A DNA stretch of 64,000 nucleotides from Marinobacterium sp. (GCA_025800125.1 JAOXSF010000053.1:1-64000); one strand, 5' to 3'; counted from the first letter of the stretch, positions 9,424 to 18,793 are shown. The notes: generated from the letters alone by a model not told the origin. Program-made: numbers and translations.

Positions 9424-9936
9424 TCAGGCTCTGGAGAACATCCGACCTCGCCAGCTAAAATCAATCGCCCATAGCGGCTGTTTACTGCGGTCATACGCTT
9501 GCCATAGCTCAGCACAGGTACGCTGTGCCTGAGGGTGGAGCAGATCAGGTGCTATTTCTGATAATGGCAGCAACACAAATGCGTTAGTCAGCACTTCTTC
9601 ACGGGGCAGCTCTATACCGTCATGAACGCCACTGAGATCCGCCCAGGTAAGTATATCGATATCCAGTGTCCGACCACTGAAACGGGGGCCGCTGCGTACA
9701 CGACCATTGGCATCTTCAATCGCTTTGAGCTGGCGCGACAATTCACCTGGTGCCAGTTCGGTATCAAACCCGGCTACCAGGTTATAGAAATTATCGCCGT
9801 CAAAACCCACCGCTTCACTTTCATAGACGGAAGACAGCGTCAGCTCACCAAACTGGTCTGCTAACGCATCAAGGCAACTGAGGATATGTTTTTCACGCTG
9901 CTGATTACTGCCAATACTGACATAAATACGGGCCAT
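9424..9936 (-). CDS. folK: 2-amino-4-hydroxy-6-hydroxymethyldihydropteridine pyrophosphokinase
   Basis: HPPK, which transfers pyrophosphate from ATP to 6-hydroxymethyl-7,8-dihydropterin in folate synthesis. The N-terminal SIGSNQ motif, the substrate-binding loop and the DIDILTW signature (about residues 93-99) are all present, and 170 residues is a normal length. The start ATG overlaps the stop of folB by one base, so the two consecutive folate steps are coupled. Confidence 0.96.
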   Translation of the reverse strand: MARIYVSIGSNQQREKHILSCLDALADQFGELTLSSVYESEAVGFDGDNFYNLVAGFDTELAPGELSRQLKAIEDANGRVRSGPRFSGRTLDIDILTWADLSGVHDGIELPREEVLTNAFVLLPLSEIAPDLLHPQAQRTCAELWQAYDRSKQPLWAIDFSWRGRMFSRA

Positions 9937-10292
9937 CAGAACCGTTCCCCACGCTCAATTATTACACCTACATCTTTTGCTGCTGGCACAGCACCGGGCT
10001 TACCCAACCGCAGCCGTAACCAGCGCACACCGAATTCATCCATCACAATATCAGCAATCTGCTGTGCCATGGTTTCCACCAGCAGAAATTCACTTTCGCT
10101 AATAAAACTGATCAATCGGTCGCTAACCGTCTTATAATTCAGGGTGTTATCAATATCTTCTGTGGTTGCTGCCGCATTGATATCGGTGCCCATCTCAAGA
10201 TCGAGAGAAACAGTCTGGCGGATCTCCCGCTCCCAATCGTAAATACCGATTACCGTTTCAACCTCGAGTTCGCGTATGTAGACTATGTCCAT
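9936..10292 (-). CDS. folB: Dihydroneopterin aldolase
   Basis: Aldolase that cleaves 7,8-dihydroneopterin to hydroxymethyl-dihydropterin and glycolaldehyde. Family features include the N-terminal IGIYDWERE segment, the conserved Tyr in LNYKTVSD near residue 54, Glu in LVETMAQ near 74 and the C-terminal LGKPGAV. Full length at 118 residues. Upstream half of a folB-folK operon and divergent from plsY with only 24 bp between starts, an arrangement also found in Escherichia coli. Confidence 0.96.
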   Translation of the reverse strand: MDIVYIRELEVETVIGIYDWEREIRQTVSLDLEMGTDINAAATTEDIDNTLNYKTVSDRLISFISESEFLLVETMAQQIADIVMDEFGVRWLRLRLGKPGAVPAAKDVGVIIERGERF

Positions 10293-10316
10293 TCACCTGA
10301 CCTGTTGAGATACATC

Positions 10317-10925
10317 ATGGCGCACATTGATCAGCTGACCGTAAGCCTGGTACTGCTGGCCTATCTGGCAGGATCACTGCCGAGTGCGGTTCTGGTGTGC
10401 CACTGTATGGGCATCGCCGACCCTCGTCAACAGGGCTCGGGCAACCCTGGCGCAAGTAATGTATTACGCATTGGTAACCGTCGCGCAGCCGCATACACCC
10501 TGCTAGGAGATGCCGGTAAAGGCCTGCTGGCAGTGTTGCTGGCCCGGGCACTGGAACAACCGCTGGAAATGCAGGGGATCTGCGGGCTGGCAGCACTGCT
10601 GGGACACATATTCCCGGTGCTGAGTATGCGTCAGGGTGGTAAAGGTGTGGCGACCGGGCTGGGAGTTGCACTAGCACTGAGCTGGCCGCTGGCACTGGTA
10701 CAGTTACTGTGCTGGGCTGTGGTGATGGCTTTCAGTCGCATTGCTTCACTGGCATCCGTGACCACTGCGGCACTGACACCGGCGCTGACCTGGCTGATCA
10801 CACCATCCTTGATCGGACTGTATAGTGCCATCAGTCTGCTACTGTTACTGCGCCACTGGCGCAATATTATTCGCTTGCTCCAGGGCAAAGAATCAAAACT
10901 GAGTAGCAGCTCAAAACCCCGCTAG
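10317..10925 (+). CDS. plsY: Acyl-phosphate glycerol-3-phosphate acyltransferase
   Basis: Integral membrane enzyme that makes lysophosphatidic acid from acyl-phosphate and glycerol-3-phosphate, the first step of phospholipid synthesis. Three family motifs are visible: GSGNPGASN near residue 41, the DAGKG region near 65 and QGGKGVATG near 105, with about five hydrophobic helices. I chose ATG 10317 because its N-terminus aligns with known PlsY proteins; an in-frame TTG at 10305 is the alternative. 202 residues. Confidence 0.94.
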   Translation: MAHIDQLTVSLVLLAYLAGSLPSAVLVCHCMGIADPRQQGSGNPGASNVLRIGNRRAAAYTLLGDAGKGLLAVLLARALEQPLEMQGICGLAALLGHIFPVLSMRQGGKGVATGLGVALALSWPLALVQLLCWAVVMAFSRIASLASVTTAALTPALTWLITPSLIGLYSAISLLLLLRHWRNIIRLLQGKESKLSSSSKPR

Positions 10926-10978
10926 ACGCTTATATATCTTCTGACGCTTAACCCCTTCCAGCGCTTAATCCCTTCCAA
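10924..10978. repeat. 18-bp tandem repeat after plsY
   Basis: Two good 18-bp units (10943-10960 and 10961-10978) of the form GMCGCTTAAYCCCTTCCA, preceded by a decayed unit from 10924. The plsY stop is in the decayed unit's border. Confidence 0.7.
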
Positions 10979-11060
10979 TATTTGTACTTCGCCAGACCCT
11001 TAACTGTCTGCCTTCAACACAGAGACCCGAGATGCCGTCAAGGCTTTACTACAAAAACAG

Positions 11061-11084
11061 AAAACGCGGCCAAAGCCGCGTTTT
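11061..11084. terminator. Hairpin terminator between plsY and fumarase
   Basis: Perfect inverted repeat of 10 bp (AAAACGCGGC / GCCGCGTTTT) around a 4-nt loop, with A and T runs at its ends. It lies between the convergent plsY and fumarase genes and can serve both directions. A second hairpin follows at 11091-11110 (8 bp, TTTT loop). Confidence 0.8.
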
Positions 11085-11114
11085 CAATCAGTCATCTGTT
11101 TTCAGATGACTATC

Positions 11115-11160
11115 CAGTTTCAAGCGATCAGTTTCAAGCGATCAGCTGTAACCGATCAGC
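11115..11160. repeat. 14-bp tandem repeat over the fumarase stop codon
   Basis: Units at 11115 and 11129 are identical (CAGTTTCAAGCGAT); a third at 11143 is diverged and a partial one begins at 11157. The fumarase stop codon (11156-11158) is inside the array. Confidence 0.88.
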
Positions 11161-12664
11161 TTACCTGCTCAGCGATGATCTGCTTCCACTTGGCCGGGCC
11201 AGTGTTATGTACAGATTCACCGTTGGTATCAACGGCAACCGTTACCGGCATATCCTTCACTTCAAATTCGTAGATCGCTTCCATACCCATTTCAGGGAAG
11301 GCCAGCACATCTGCATTGGTGATCGCTTTGGATACCAGATATGCAGCACCGCCCACAGCCATCAGATAAACCGCCTTGTTGTCCTTGATCGCATCGATTG
11401 CAATCGGGCCACGCTCAGATTTACCGATCATGCCCAACAGGCCTGTACTTTCGATAACCTGACGGGTGAATTTATCCATACGGGTTGCGGTAGTCGGGCC
11501 AGCCGGGCCAACAATTTCATCACGTACAGGGTCAACCGGGCCTACGTAGTAGATAAAGCGGCCTTTGAGATCAACCGGCAACTCTTCACCGTTGTTGAGC
11601 ATCTCAACCATCTTCTTGTGTGCCGCATCACGGCCCGTCAGCATCTTGCCGTTAAGCAGGATGGTTTCACCCACTTTCCACTCCTGTACCGCTTCCGGTG
11701 TGATCTCATCCAGATTGACACGACGGGTATTGGCGCCAACCTCGAAGGTCACTTCCGGCCACTCATCCAGGCTTGGTGGTGTCAGTACCGCCGGACCTTC
11801 ACCGTTCAGGGTGAAGTGTGTGTGACGGGTAGCAGCACAGTTCGGGATCATGCAGATCGGCAGCGACGCGGCGTGGGTCGGGTAATCTTTGATTTTCACG
11901 TCCAGAACCGTAGTCAGACCACCCAGACCCTGAGCACCAATGCCCAGCTCGTTAACCGCATCCATGATCTCCAGGCGCAGTTCTTCAACGCGGTTCTGTG
12001 GGCCACGCTCACGCAGTTCATGAATATCAATCGGGTCCATCAACGACTCTTTCGCCAGTACTGCCGCTTTCTCAGCGGTACCACCGATGCCAATACCCAG
12101 CATACCAGGAGGGCACCAGCCTGCACCCATGGTTGGTACAGTTTTCTTCACCCACTCAACGATGCTGTCGGACGGGTTCAGCATTACCATCTTGGATTTG
12201 TTTTCGGAGCCGCCACCTTTCGCCGCCACGTGAACTTCAACTTCATCACCTTCCACAATTTCATAGTGGATAACCGCAGGTGTGTTGTCTTTAGTATTCT
12301 GACGCTTACCGGCCGGGTCAGCCAGAATAGAAGCACGCAGTACGTTGTCCGGGTTCATGTAGGCACGGCGAACACCTTCGTTCACCATATCGGTAACGCT
12401 CATTTCAGCGTCCCACTGTACATTCATACCCACTTTCAGGAAGACGGTCACGATACCGGTGTCCTGACAGATTGGACGCTGACCTTCGGCACACATACGG
12501 GAGTTGATCAGAATCTGAGCCATGGCGTCTTTTGCCGCCGGGTTCTGCTCTTTCAGATAGGCTTCGTGTACACCCTGCACGAAGTCAATCGGGTGGTAGT
12601 AAGAGATGAACTGCAGGGCATCGGCAATGGAGCTGACGAAGTCATCTTGACGGATAACAGACAT
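11156..12664 (-). CDS. fumA: Class I (iron-sulfur) fumarate hydratase
   Basis: Oxygen-sensitive fumarase that interconverts fumarate and malate in the TCA cycle. The 502-residue chain has both the N-terminal alpha domain and the C-terminal beta domain in one protein. Cys66, Cys184 and Cys276 have the spacing expected of the three ligands to the 4Fe-4S cluster (CQDTG, CPPG and PNCAATRH). No class II fumarase is in the window. A tandem repeat runs through the stop codon. The sub-type name (fumA or fumB) is by convention. Confidence 0.93.
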   Translation of the reverse strand: MSVIRQDDFVSSIADALQFISYYHPIDFVQGVHEAYLKEQNPAAKDAMAQILINSRMCAEGQRPICQDTGIVTVFLKVGMNVQWDAEMSVTDMVNEGVRRAYMNPDNVLRASILADPAGKRQNTKDNTPAVIHYEIVEGDEVEVHVAAKGGGSENKSKMVMLNPSDSIVEWVKKTVPTMGAGWCPPGMLGIGIGGTAEKAAVLAKESLMDPIDIHELRERGPQNRVEELRLEIMDAVNELGIGAQGLGGLTTVLDVKIKDYPTHAASLPICMIPNCAATRHTHFTLNGEGPAVLTPPSLDEWPEVTFEVGANTRRVNLDEITPEAVQEWKVGETILLNGKMLTGRDAAHKKMVEMLNNGEELPVDLKGRFIYYVGPVDPVRDEIVGPAGPTTATRMDKFTRQVIESTGLLGMIGKSERGPIAIDAIKDNKAVYLMAVGGAAYLVSKAITNADVLAFPEMGMEAIYEFEVKDMPVTVAVDTNGESVHNTGPAKWKQIIAEQVS

Positions 12665-13030
12665 GGAAGGCTCTCCGGTAGACTTTTTTGAAAGCGAATA
12701 TGAAGGCAGAGTATGGCCACAGACAACGGGCCATATCAGATACCATTTAGCGCTCAGGCTGACCGCATCTCTGCGGGTACCCGGTTATCGTTGCGGCGCA
12801 GTATACACCAGAACGCTATCATGTCGGAGTCAGAGAAAGGCCTGTCAGGCAGACCTGTACCAGGCATTTAGTCGTAAGTGACAAACTCAGGCGCTCAAAT
12901 CAGCACTGACCACATACCGTCAAAAATACACCATCAAAATACGCCCTTAAAAATGGATCATTAAAACTGCGCCGTTAAAGCTGCGGTATTAAAACCGCAG
13001 TTTTAGCGACGCGGTTTTAACGGCGTAGTT
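12665..13030. other. Fumarase upstream spacer with degenerate tandem and inverted repeats
   Basis: This 366-bp spacer must hold the fumarase promoter. I see no gene in it. From about 12905 it is made of degenerate 13-14-bp units with recurring TTAAAA or TCAAAA steps, leading into the nested inverted repeat at 12963-13032. Confidence 0.6.
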
Positions 13031-13032
13031 TT
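12963..13032. terminator. Nested inverted repeat at the end of the beta-barrel gene
   Basis: The outer arms, 12963-12979 and 13016-13032, pair over 17 bp with one mismatch. Inside is a 7-bp hairpin, CTGCGGT (12981-12987) with ACCGCAG (12994-13000). It also reads as roughly 14-bp degenerate direct units. It covers the stop of the beta-barrel gene and ends in T-rich sequence on the minus strand, so it probably terminates that operon. Confidence 0.7.
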
Positions 13033-14257
13033 AAAAATAGTACCGACTGGCAAACTGCAACTGGCGTTCAATCAGTTCAGGCGTTGCACCCTCATAAGTA
13101 CGCGCCCAGCGGCTGGAGTTAATCCAGTTAAACTCGGTCAGCAAAAACCAGTTTTTCTGTACCCGGTAGCGATAACTCAGCGTAAAGGCCTTGCCGTATT
13201 CATCGTTGTTATCGCCCACAGTACTGTCCAGGTCAGTGACCGAAAACTCTTCGATGCGCCCGCTGATACGATGCGGACGCTGAGACCAGCTCAGTTTCAG
13301 ATAAGCACTGCGATAATCGTTATCGACCACATCCTGACGCCACGGAGCCTGCATCAGGGTATCGCCCTGCATGATCTGCCCTGACAGTCGCCAGGCTTTG
13401 GCCAGTCGCCACTTGAAGCCCGCCCAGACAAAGCGGGTACGCCAGCCATACTGGCCTTTGGTGCGACGCCACTGGGTGGCATTGTTGTCATACCAGCCCA
13501 GGTGCAGCAGCCCTTTGCGTGGCAACTTCAGTTCAGTCGAAAGTGTAACTCCCCAACGGTCATCTTCTTCATGGAACGGGTCTGAAGCAGGTGCCTGTGC
13601 CGCCAGCAGATCATTACGGGCGGGCATATCCGGTAATGGCAGTTTCTCATGCAGCAACGTCTGTCGGCTGCTCAATGTCCAGCCATGCCAGGATAACATC
13701 GCCCCGGACGGGTCATTGTTAGTAAACAGTGAAGCCTGCATTTTCAGATCATAGGAGCGGCCTGAGAATTTACCCAGCAGCTCTGCGGTATATTCAACCC
13801 CGGTGGCCCGTAACTCTTCACCCACCCAGCTATTCATGGTTGATGGCGTCAGCGTATCCGGCACAGACCAGGCTGTAGCATTATTTTCCAGCGAAATTGC
13901 CGGATAGAAGATACCCAGCCGTACCCCATGGCGCAGCCCACTTTCTGATGGCAAGGTACGGTATTTTAAATATGCCTCGCTAATCCCCAGCCCATCCTCG
14001 ACACCATCCGCATAGCCATTGGCAACCGCATGAAAACTCAGACCATTGTCCCACTCCAATGTACCGACCAGCCCGGCCTGCGCCAACGCCAGCTGCCCAC
14101 CGCCATCAAAGCGGAATTTCCCGGCACCACCATTTACATAGCTGTCAATGCCATCCACAGTGCTGTAGCGCACGTCGATAATGCCTGCCAGATCACCTTC
14201 TACTGCCTGCACCGGGCCTGTGGCCAGCGCCGCCAGCATCAGCCAGCGATAGATCAT
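13031..14257 (-). CDS. Putative outer-membrane beta-barrel protein
   Basis: A 408-residue protein with a signal peptide ending in VQA-V at about residue 18, alternating polar/hydrophobic strands throughout and a C-terminal aromatic (RYYF), the usual signature for Bam-dependent insertion. It reads like a porin-type barrel of about 16 strands; I do not recognise the family beyond this. It is the last gene of an apparent operon with the cupredoxin and the GGDEF/EAL protein, 56 bp after the latter. What it transports is unknown. Confidence 0.75.
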   Translation of the reverse strand: MIYRWLMLAALATGPVQAVEGDLAGIIDVRYSTVDGIDSYVNGGAGKFRFDGGGQLALAQAGLVGTLEWDNGLSFHAVANGYADGVEDGLGISEAYLKYRTLPSESGLRHGVRLGIFYPAISLENNATAWSVPDTLTPSTMNSWVGEELRATGVEYTAELLGKFSGRSYDLKMQASLFTNNDPSGAMLSWHGWTLSSRQTLLHEKLPLPDMPARNDLLAAQAPASDPFHEEDDRWGVTLSTELKLPRKGLLHLGWYDNNATQWRRTKGQYGWRTRFVWAGFKWRLAKAWRLSGQIMQGDTLMQAPWRQDVVDNDYRSAYLKLSWSQRPHRISGRIEEFSVTDLDSTVGDNNDEYGKAFTLSYRYRVQKNWFLLTEFNWINSSRWARTYEGATPELIERQLQFASRYYF

Positions 14258-14313
14258 TCCACCGTACTCCTTCGGGGGCTACTCTGTTCAGAGGCGCAAC
14301 GCAGGCGCATGAC

Positions 14314-16692
14314 TCAGATGTTATATTCAGGTTCTACCTGCTCTGCATCAAGCGAGGTCTTTATCTTACGCGGGTCCCAGTCACTCTGTTCCAACCAGCG
14401 TTCCAGCTCTGCTGCCGGTTGCGGACGACTGATAAAGTAACCCTGTGCCAGATCGCACTGCTGCTGCGCCAACCAGTCCAGCGTTTGCTGATCTTCAATA
14501 CCTTCAGCGACTACCGACAATCCCATATCATGAGCCATGCGGATGGTGGAACGCACAATAATCTGATCGTCAGTATCACAGGCGACACGATCGACAAACG
14601 ACCGGTCGATTTTCAATTCATCAACCGGCAACTGTTTCAGCTGTGCCAGTGATGAATAACCAGTACCGTAATCATCAATCGACAGCTTTATGCCCGCCTC
14701 GCGAATTTCACACAACATCGCTACCGCACAGGCCGGGTCATCAACGACAGCACTCTCGGTCACCTCCAGAGACAGCGCATCTACTGGCAGCTCAAACTGT
14801 TGCCAAATCTCTCTTAGTTCAGCGGTAAAGCGCTGATTTTTGAGGTTTTCGGCTGAAATGTTAACCGCAATGGAAAGCTTCAGGCCCTGCCCGGCCCAGA
14901 CACTGTACTGACGCGCAGCCTCGCGAATAACCCAGCGGGTCAGGTTATCAATCTGGCCAGTCTGTTCTGCAATGGAGATAAACGCATCGGGCGGTACCAT
15001 GCCCTGTTCTGGATGAATCCAGCGCACCAGTGCTTCCAGGTGGCTGATAACCCCCTGTCGGATATCCAGTTTAGGTTGATAAAACAACACCAGTTGATCC
15101 TGCTCTATAGCGGCTTTAAGGTCATTCACCAGACTCAGACGACGGGCAGCATCGGCATCCATGGAGGTCTCATAACGCTGAAACGGCTTACCACTGCGTT
15201 TACCGTGGCTCAGTGCAGTATCCGCTTTTTGCAGCAACTGTGCCGCAGAACAAGCATCTTCCGGGGCACAGGCAATGCCGCCATGTAATTGCAGATGCAA
15301 CTGAATATCTTCACTGCCCAGCGGCGCTTCCATGGCTGCGGTAATGCGTTCGCACCACTGGTTAATCTCAGTCTTTGCGGTACCCTCAACCACCATCACA
15401 AACTCATCCGCCCCCAGGTGACCGAACTCCAGCATCTGCGGCAGTTCAGCCAGCCGCTTGCCAACTTCCTGAATCAGCTTGTCCCCAGCAAGGTAGCCCA
15501 AGGTGTCGTTCACTGTTTTGGTGCGGCGAATATCAAGGTGAAACAGTGTGAAACAACTGTCATGGGCCTGCATCTGCTCCAGTTGCTGGCGCAGATAGTT
15601 ACGGTTTGGCAGTTCTGTAAGCGAGTCATGGTAGAGGCGGTGACTGATTGCCTGCTCACGCACCAGCACCGCCTGCTGCATCTGATTAAACTCGCGGGCC
15701 AACTGGCCCAGTTCACTACTACCGGTCACTTCTACCGGCGTATCATAATTACCACTGGCGATATAACGGGCCTGCTGCACCAGTCGTCTGACCGGCCGAC
15801 TGATACTGCTGGCAAGCAGAAATGCCGCCAGCATAGCCAGCAGTACAATACCGCTTTCCAGCGCCAGTAAATGCCACCAGCGATTGCGTATGGTTTCCAG
15901 CAGGTTGGAGCGCGAACCATACACCACTGCTACGACCTGCTGTCCTTCGGCATCACCGATCTGCTCGGTGGTTGCGATCAGTCCAGACGGTATCTGCTGG
16001 TTAATAATCTTTTCACCCTGATCCGCCACCCGCAACGCATTACCAGAGTTAACCGCCGAAGCCAGTGTGCGCCAGCGGCTATCGGGCCCCTGGGCCATGA
16101 AATCAATATTCAGATCAGTAATATCAGCAAACTGTTGTGCCAATGACTGGTCAATCCGATAACCAAACCCCACCCAGCCAATTACCTGGGCTCCACTTTT
16201 CAAGGGTGCAAAGCTGACCTGATAAATATCATCATCCAGCGGGCACAGAGCGGCACTTGCGGTATCCTGCAACCACCGGCGACCGCTGAACAACTCCCCT
16301 CGCCCGGGCCCCAGCCGTACTTTACCCCCTTCACTATCCGGGCGACGTAATAGCTGGCCGATTACCTTCTGGTCAGCACCAATAGCAATCGCCATATCCG
16401 CTTTTATGCGCTTGCGGTGATTATTCAATGCCACCATAAAACTGCGAGGATCATCGCCAAATACCTGCTTCAAGCCATAATCACGGGCAGCGGTCTGGGC
16501 AAAAGCGTCCAGATAATAGCTCCGGCTCTCATACTGGGTACGGAATACTGAGACTGCTGTATCCAGCCGGTAACTGACCTGCTCCTGCTCCTGAGCCTGA
16601 TTCGCCTGATAGATCGTCCACAGTGATAACGCCTGTACCAGCAGCAACAGGGCAACAAAAAAGATAAAAACCTTGGTACGCAGACTATTCAT
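14314..16692 (-). CDS. Membrane c-di-GMP signalling protein, GGDEF (degenerate) plus EAL
   Basis: A 792-residue protein: transmembrane helix at about 5-27, a periplasmic sensor region of about 245 residues (Cache-like), a second helix at about 274-297, HAMP, GGDEF and EAL domains. The cyclase signature is changed to GADEF (near residue 427), so cyclase activity is doubtful. The EAL domain looks intact: EALVRW near 552, the NIS and EVTES motifs, and DDYGTGYSS. It is probably a c-di-GMP phosphodiesterase with a regulatory GGDEF domain. It lies between the cupredoxin and the barrel gene. Confidence 0.92.
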   Translation of the reverse strand: MNSLRTKVFIFFVALLLLVQALSLWTIYQANQAQEQEQVSYRLDTAVSVFRTQYESRSYYLDAFAQTAARDYGLKQVFGDDPRSFMVALNNHRKRIKADMAIAIGADQKVIGQLLRRPDSEGGKVRLGPGRGELFSGRRWLQDTASAALCPLDDDIYQVSFAPLKSGAQVIGWVGFGYRIDQSLAQQFADITDLNIDFMAQGPDSRWRTLASAVNSGNALRVADQGEKIINQQIPSGLIATTEQIGDAEGQQVVAVVYGSRSNLLETIRNRWWHLLALESGIVLLAMLAAFLLASSISRPVRRLVQQARYIASGNYDTPVEVTGSSELGQLAREFNQMQQAVLVREQAISHRLYHDSLTELPNRNYLRQQLEQMQAHDSCFTLFHLDIRRTKTVNDTLGYLAGDKLIQEVGKRLAELPQMLEFGHLGADEFVMVVEGTAKTEINQWCERITAAMEAPLGSEDIQLHLQLHGGIACAPEDACSAAQLLQKADTALSHGKRSGKPFQRYETSMDADAARRLSLVNDLKAAIEQDQLVLFYQPKLDIRQGVISHLEALVRWIHPEQGMVPPDAFISIAEQTGQIDNLTRWVIREAARQYSVWAGQGLKLSIAVNISAENLKNQRFTAELREIWQQFELPVDALSLEVTESAVVDDPACAVAMLCEIREAGIKLSIDDYGTGYSSLAQLKQLPVDELKIDRSFVDRVACDTDDQIIVRSTIRMAHDMGLSVVAEGIEDQQTLDWLAQQQCDLAQGYFISRPQPAAELERWLEQSDWDPRKIKTSLDAEQVEPEYNI

Positions 16693-16780
16693 AGGCTCCA
16701 GTCAGTCCTCGGCGTGGTTATCAGCGGTGATCATGATGTGTCAGAGCATGCAGGGCCGGGCGATGTTTTACCAGGAGGCT

Positions 16781-17551
16781 TCAGTATTCCTCAAGAAAAT
16801 CAAAGTCGTCTTCACCACTTTGTTCCGGCAACGGTGCCAGCGGTTGCGCCAGTTCAATCACTACAGTCTGGTCACTGTGTAATTCAACTCGTTGCTGTAC
16901 CCGATTATCGGCAGCCTGTAATTGTGGGTGCCAGACATTCAACTGGTACGTGCCAGGCTCCACTTGTGACAGCACAGCCCGTCCTTGCTGATTAGTCCGG
17001 GTAAACCAGGGGGTGTCCAGCACCAGCATATAGCCGCTCATCCAGTCGTGGATATTACAGCCCATGGAAATAACTTCAAACGGATCAGGCTCACCGGCAC
17101 CAGCAATAATTTCATGGGAATCACCGGCAGCAATTTTAAAAGAAAAGCGACTGTTACCCGCAGCAGAATAGATATGGTGGGTAATATCATCCTGGTTAGT
17201 AAAGGTCACCGTCCGGTTGCGTTGCACAACCCCGATATAAGGCGCAAATGCTTTATCTTTCTGGGCAATCAGCAATGGCGGCGTCGTCAGTTCTGATGGC
17301 ACAGCTCCTGCCGACGGTTCAGCATAAACCACCGCCCCTTCGACAGCCCCACCATCTACGGTAGTTACCAAGACCGACAACGTTTCAGCATGGGCTGACC
17401 ACGTCTGCATCAGCATCAGTGCTGGCACAGCATGTTTTATCAACAACCCGGTGATCGAACCGGCCTTCAGGCTATAACCGACCTTCAGGCTATATCTGTT
17501 ATCTCTGCACGGTTTGCACACATTTATTCTCCAACGGCAGCCATTCCACAA
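16781..17551 (-). CDS. Secreted cupredoxin (methylamine-utilization/plastocyanin-like)
   Basis: Periplasmic copper protein. Candidate ligands are His in THHIYS (near residue 125) and the Cys, His and Met of CNIHDWM (near 164); an immunoglobulin-like segment follows. A hydrophobic signal ends in SAHA-E. The start is unclear: TTG at 17551 has GGGAG 5 nt away, but gives an unusually long signal; an in-frame GTG about 11 codons later has GGAG upstream. An 18-bp repeat in this stretch adds two copies of YSLK. It starts an operon with the c-di-GMP protein and the barrel. Function is unknown. Confidence 0.82.
   Translation of the reverse strand: MWNGCRWRINVCKPCRDNRYSLKVGYSLKAGSITGLLIKHAVPALMLMQTWSAHAETLSVLVTTVDGGAVEGAVVYAEPSAGAVPSELTTPPLLIAQKDKAFAPYIGVVQRNRTVTFTNQDDITHHIYSAAGNSRFSFKIAAGDSHEIIAGAGEPDPFEVISMGCNIHDWMSGYMLVLDTPWFTRTNQQGRAVLSQVEPGTYQLNVWHPQLQAADNRVQQRVELHSDQTVVIELAQPLAPLPEQSGEDDFDFLEEY
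17458..17495. repeat. 18-bp tandem duplication in cupredoxin leader
   Basis: Two adjacent 18-bp copies differing by one base. If translated they form part of the predicted N-terminus ahead of the signal peptide; if the true start is downstream they are leader sequence. Confidence 0.75.
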
Positions 17552-17981
17552 CCAACTCCCTGCAACGGGAGACCAGACAGTATCAATAACGGTTGTTCAA
17601 TTACAGTAATTACACAACCTGATCAACTGATGCTGGACAGGAAAAACGGTAAAAAGTTTCAGCAACAGACTGCATATAAAGCCAATCCTTCACCAGCAAG
17701 GGCCCAGATCATCTGAAAGGGTAAAAAGGCAACACAAATACTGAGCACATCAGCCAGGCTACACGCAGAAAAATCGCGGACGGAAGAGGTTTTAACAAAG
17801 AGAGGCAAAAGAAACCGGATGGCCAGCATAGCCACCCGGACAAAACAGCCTGCAGGGCAGTTGCAAGCTGATGGAGTACCCCCGGATCAGGGCCACCTTG
17901 AAAACATATTAATCAGGCCAATAAACTCTGAACGTCATCACCACCTGCCCACACATCAAGATCAGTAATAAGGGCAACCGG
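17552..17981. other. Spacer between lysE-type gene and cupredoxin operon
   Basis: 430 bp without a gene. It contains the lysE-type terminator (17805-17839) and must hold the promoter of the cupredoxin operon; no clear sigma-70 boxes or operator could be picked out by eye. Confidence 0.5.
17805..17839 (-). terminator. Rho-independent terminator after the LysE-family gene
   Basis: On the minus strand a 9-bp stem (17839-17831 with 17823-17815, one G-U pair) and a 7-nt loop are followed by a T-rich run (17814-17807). It is placed to end transcription of the exporter gene. Confidence 0.75.
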
Positions 17982-18602
17982 TTAAAGTGCAGCGTTCTCC
18001 AGCAGTACCATTCGCGCGGCCAGGCCAAAGAAAACAGACCCCATCAACCAGCGCCCCACCACGGATTGACGGGCAGTAAAACGGTCAGCCAGGCATCCCG
18101 CCATAACGGCCAGCAACATCAGGAATGTCAGGTTGAATAGCAGTAACATCGCGCCCAGCTCCACACCTTGTAACAGTACTTCACCACGAGCAGGCTCAAT
18201 AAATTGCGGCAGAAATAGCGCGCAGAACACCCAGGCTTTAGGATTAAGCAGATTCCCCAGCAAACCACGTCGCCAATGCTGCCAGCCATTCAATACAACG
18301 GCTTGCTGCAGTTTCGCCTGCCTAGTACGCAAACTCTGTACACCCAGCCAGACCAGATACACAACGCCCACCCAGCGCAAAACTTCGAAGGCCAGCGGGC
18401 TTGCCGCCAGCAAGGCAGACAGCCCCAGAACAGATAACAACAGATGAATGAACAGCGCACAGCTGATCCCCAGACAGACATTGCGTGCCGCTCGCCAGCC
18501 CTGACTCAGCGCGGTACTGGCCACCAGGATATTATCCGGGCCGGGTGCCAGATGAATCGCCACCAGCGCACCCATGTAGATCATTAATTGCTCAACTGCC
18601 AT
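17982..18602 (-). CDS. LysE/RhtB-family amino-acid exporter
   Basis: Inner-membrane exporter of 206 residues with about six helices. The family signature HLAPGPDNILV (near residue 20) and the LGNLLNPKAW motif (near 120) are present. Members export amino acids or their analogues such as homoserine lactone, threonine or lysine. ATG 18602 was chosen because GAGGGAA lies 6 nt upstream; the frame is open 13 codons further. The divergent Lrp-family gene is the obvious candidate regulator. Confidence 0.92.
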   Translation of the reverse strand: MAVEQLMIYMGALVAIHLAPGPDNILVASTALSQGWRAARNVCLGISCALFIHLLLSVLGLSALLAASPLAFEVLRWVGVVYLVWLGVQSLRTRQAKLQQAVVLNGWQHWRRGLLGNLLNPKAWVFCALFLPQFIEPARGEVLLQGVELGAMLLLFNLTFLMLLAVMAGCLADRFTARQSVVGRWLMGSVFFGLAARMVLLENAAL

Positions 18603-18793
18603 CGCTATTCCCTCTGAGCCTGAGGCAGGCATAGCTGCCATACATCGTTTTAATGCGGATAAGTTTACGCCGCACAGAGGGAATAACTTTGCTATTTAAA
18701 CTTTATACATCTATTTTTTGAGCAGAAAGTTCCTTTGATTGCCAGTTTTTAGAAATTATCCTTCAGACAAACATTAACCGGGAAACCGACCAG

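Noticed and set aside
10982..12691. Plus-strand open frame of about 569 codons
   Set aside because: Exactly opposite the fumarase gene, with odd composition (many His, Arg and Cys) and no domain; an antisense shadow.
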